From assembly GCA_963575745.1 (NCBI GenBank), contig CAUYUJ010014205.1, forward strand, positions 550,087 through 614,086: DNA of 64,000 nucleotides, read 5' to 3'. Numbering within the stretch: position 1 is the stretch's first letter; each line of letters starts with the position of its first letter. The notes below the pieces were generated by a model. It ran no database searches, was not told the origin of the DNA, and saw nothing but the letters and a program-made list of their open reading frames with translations. The translations under genes and the position numbers were made by a program. Below, piece by piece: positions 63,871 to 64,000 of this stretch. The stretch is from Prorocentrum cordatum. Taxonomy: Eukaryota; Sar; Dinophyceae; Prorocentrales; Prorocentraceae.

Positions 63871-63872
<2 letters not shown>

Positions 63873-63930
63873 TGTAGGCGCCGCGCGAGCACGGCGGTTT
63901 CACGCAGGCATTCTAGGGCCCCGCCACCGC

Positions 63931-64000
63931 TCAGCGCCCGATCTCCTCCAAGAAGGCGGCGTAGAGCTCGGCGAGGTCGCGGGCGCGGGCGGCCGCAGCG
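63931..64000 (-). CDS. Second copy of the hypothetical retrogene, C-terminal end only
   Basis: AAARARDLAELYAAFLEEIG then R and TGA at 63933-63931, identical in protein to the inner copy; the 3'UTR (63871-63930) differs by a single base over 60. The rest lies beyond the window, so whether this copy is intact is unknown. Confidence 0.7.
   Translation of the reverse strand, partial: AAAARARDLAELYAAFLEEIGR

Overview
ORGANISM. The window is nuclear DNA of a dinoflagellate. The strongest evidence is two genomic copies of the dinoflagellate spliced leader (the DinoSL 22-mer, beginning CCGTAGCC and ending GGCTCAAG): one at 5254-5274 (+) and one complete copy at 63742-63763 (-). Supporting evidence is a GC-AG intron, a MYND-RBR ubiquitin-ligase-like gene, two PIF1-like helicase relics of a type known from dinoflagellates, and a great excess of non-LTR retrotransposon and simple-repeat DNA. 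No prokaryotic operon, rRNA, tRNA or CRISPR array was seen. The species was not determined.

LAYOUT. 1-25 kb is a retrotransposon graveyard. One family, called RLE here, has a reverse transcriptase followed by a nuclease-like C-terminal domain, a (TCC)n tract in its 3'UTR and a GGGGAAAAAA end. It occurs as fragments or copies at 1-198, 1594-2070, 3768-5253 (E1, with its 3' end probably at 12248-12840), 10777-12058 (E2), 15500-17846 (E3), 17847-21836 (E4, split), 21844-23101 (E6) and 24200-24672 (E7). Other LINEs are LINE A (5254-12247, with an SL relic at its 5' end), LINE D (minus, split by the E1 complex) and LINE B (19430-21081). E2 sits inside LINE A with a perfect 10-bp target-site duplication. 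LINE A appears to sit inside the (TCC)n tract of E1, and E1 inside LINE D, giving a four-level nest.

25.4-33.7 kb holds the only host-like genes. A spliced MYND-RBR E3-ligase gene lies on the minus strand (about 29060 to 25895), and a damaged PIF1-like helicase gene with a GC-AG intron lies on the minus strand (33710 to 30871). 37.8-39.6 kb holds the 3' half of a second PIF1-like helicase (+). 41-46.4 kb is LINE C (minus) with an intact ORF2 and a broken ORF1, ending in a poly(A) tract.

34-36 kb and 48-61.5 kb are dominated by seven arrays of a 90-bp satellite (about 115 units in all). These belong to a composite repeat with recurring parts: a head with two potential hairpins, a leader containing CCCAACCAT, the 90-bp array, a GAT- or GGA-rich microsatellite, and a trailer containing ATGGTTGGG. 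I do not recognise this composite as a described family, and it is the best candidate for something new here. Other minisatellites (19, 25/28, 12, 33, 75, 92 and 260 bp), microsatellites and homopolymers of 57-104 bases fill the gaps.

62.6-64 kb holds two tandem minus-strand copies of an unknown gene. The inner copy has a complete spliced leader at its 5' end, a poly(A) tract at its 3' end and a 21-bp direct repeat on both sides, which is the signature of a processed retrocopy of a trans-spliced mRNA.

FUNCTION. Apart from the MYND-RBR gene, the LINE C ORF2 and the E2 domain ORF, almost every coding segment is truncated, frameshifted or nested. The window is best read as a record of repeated retrotransposition, including reinsertion of trans-spliced transcripts, alongside satellite amplification.
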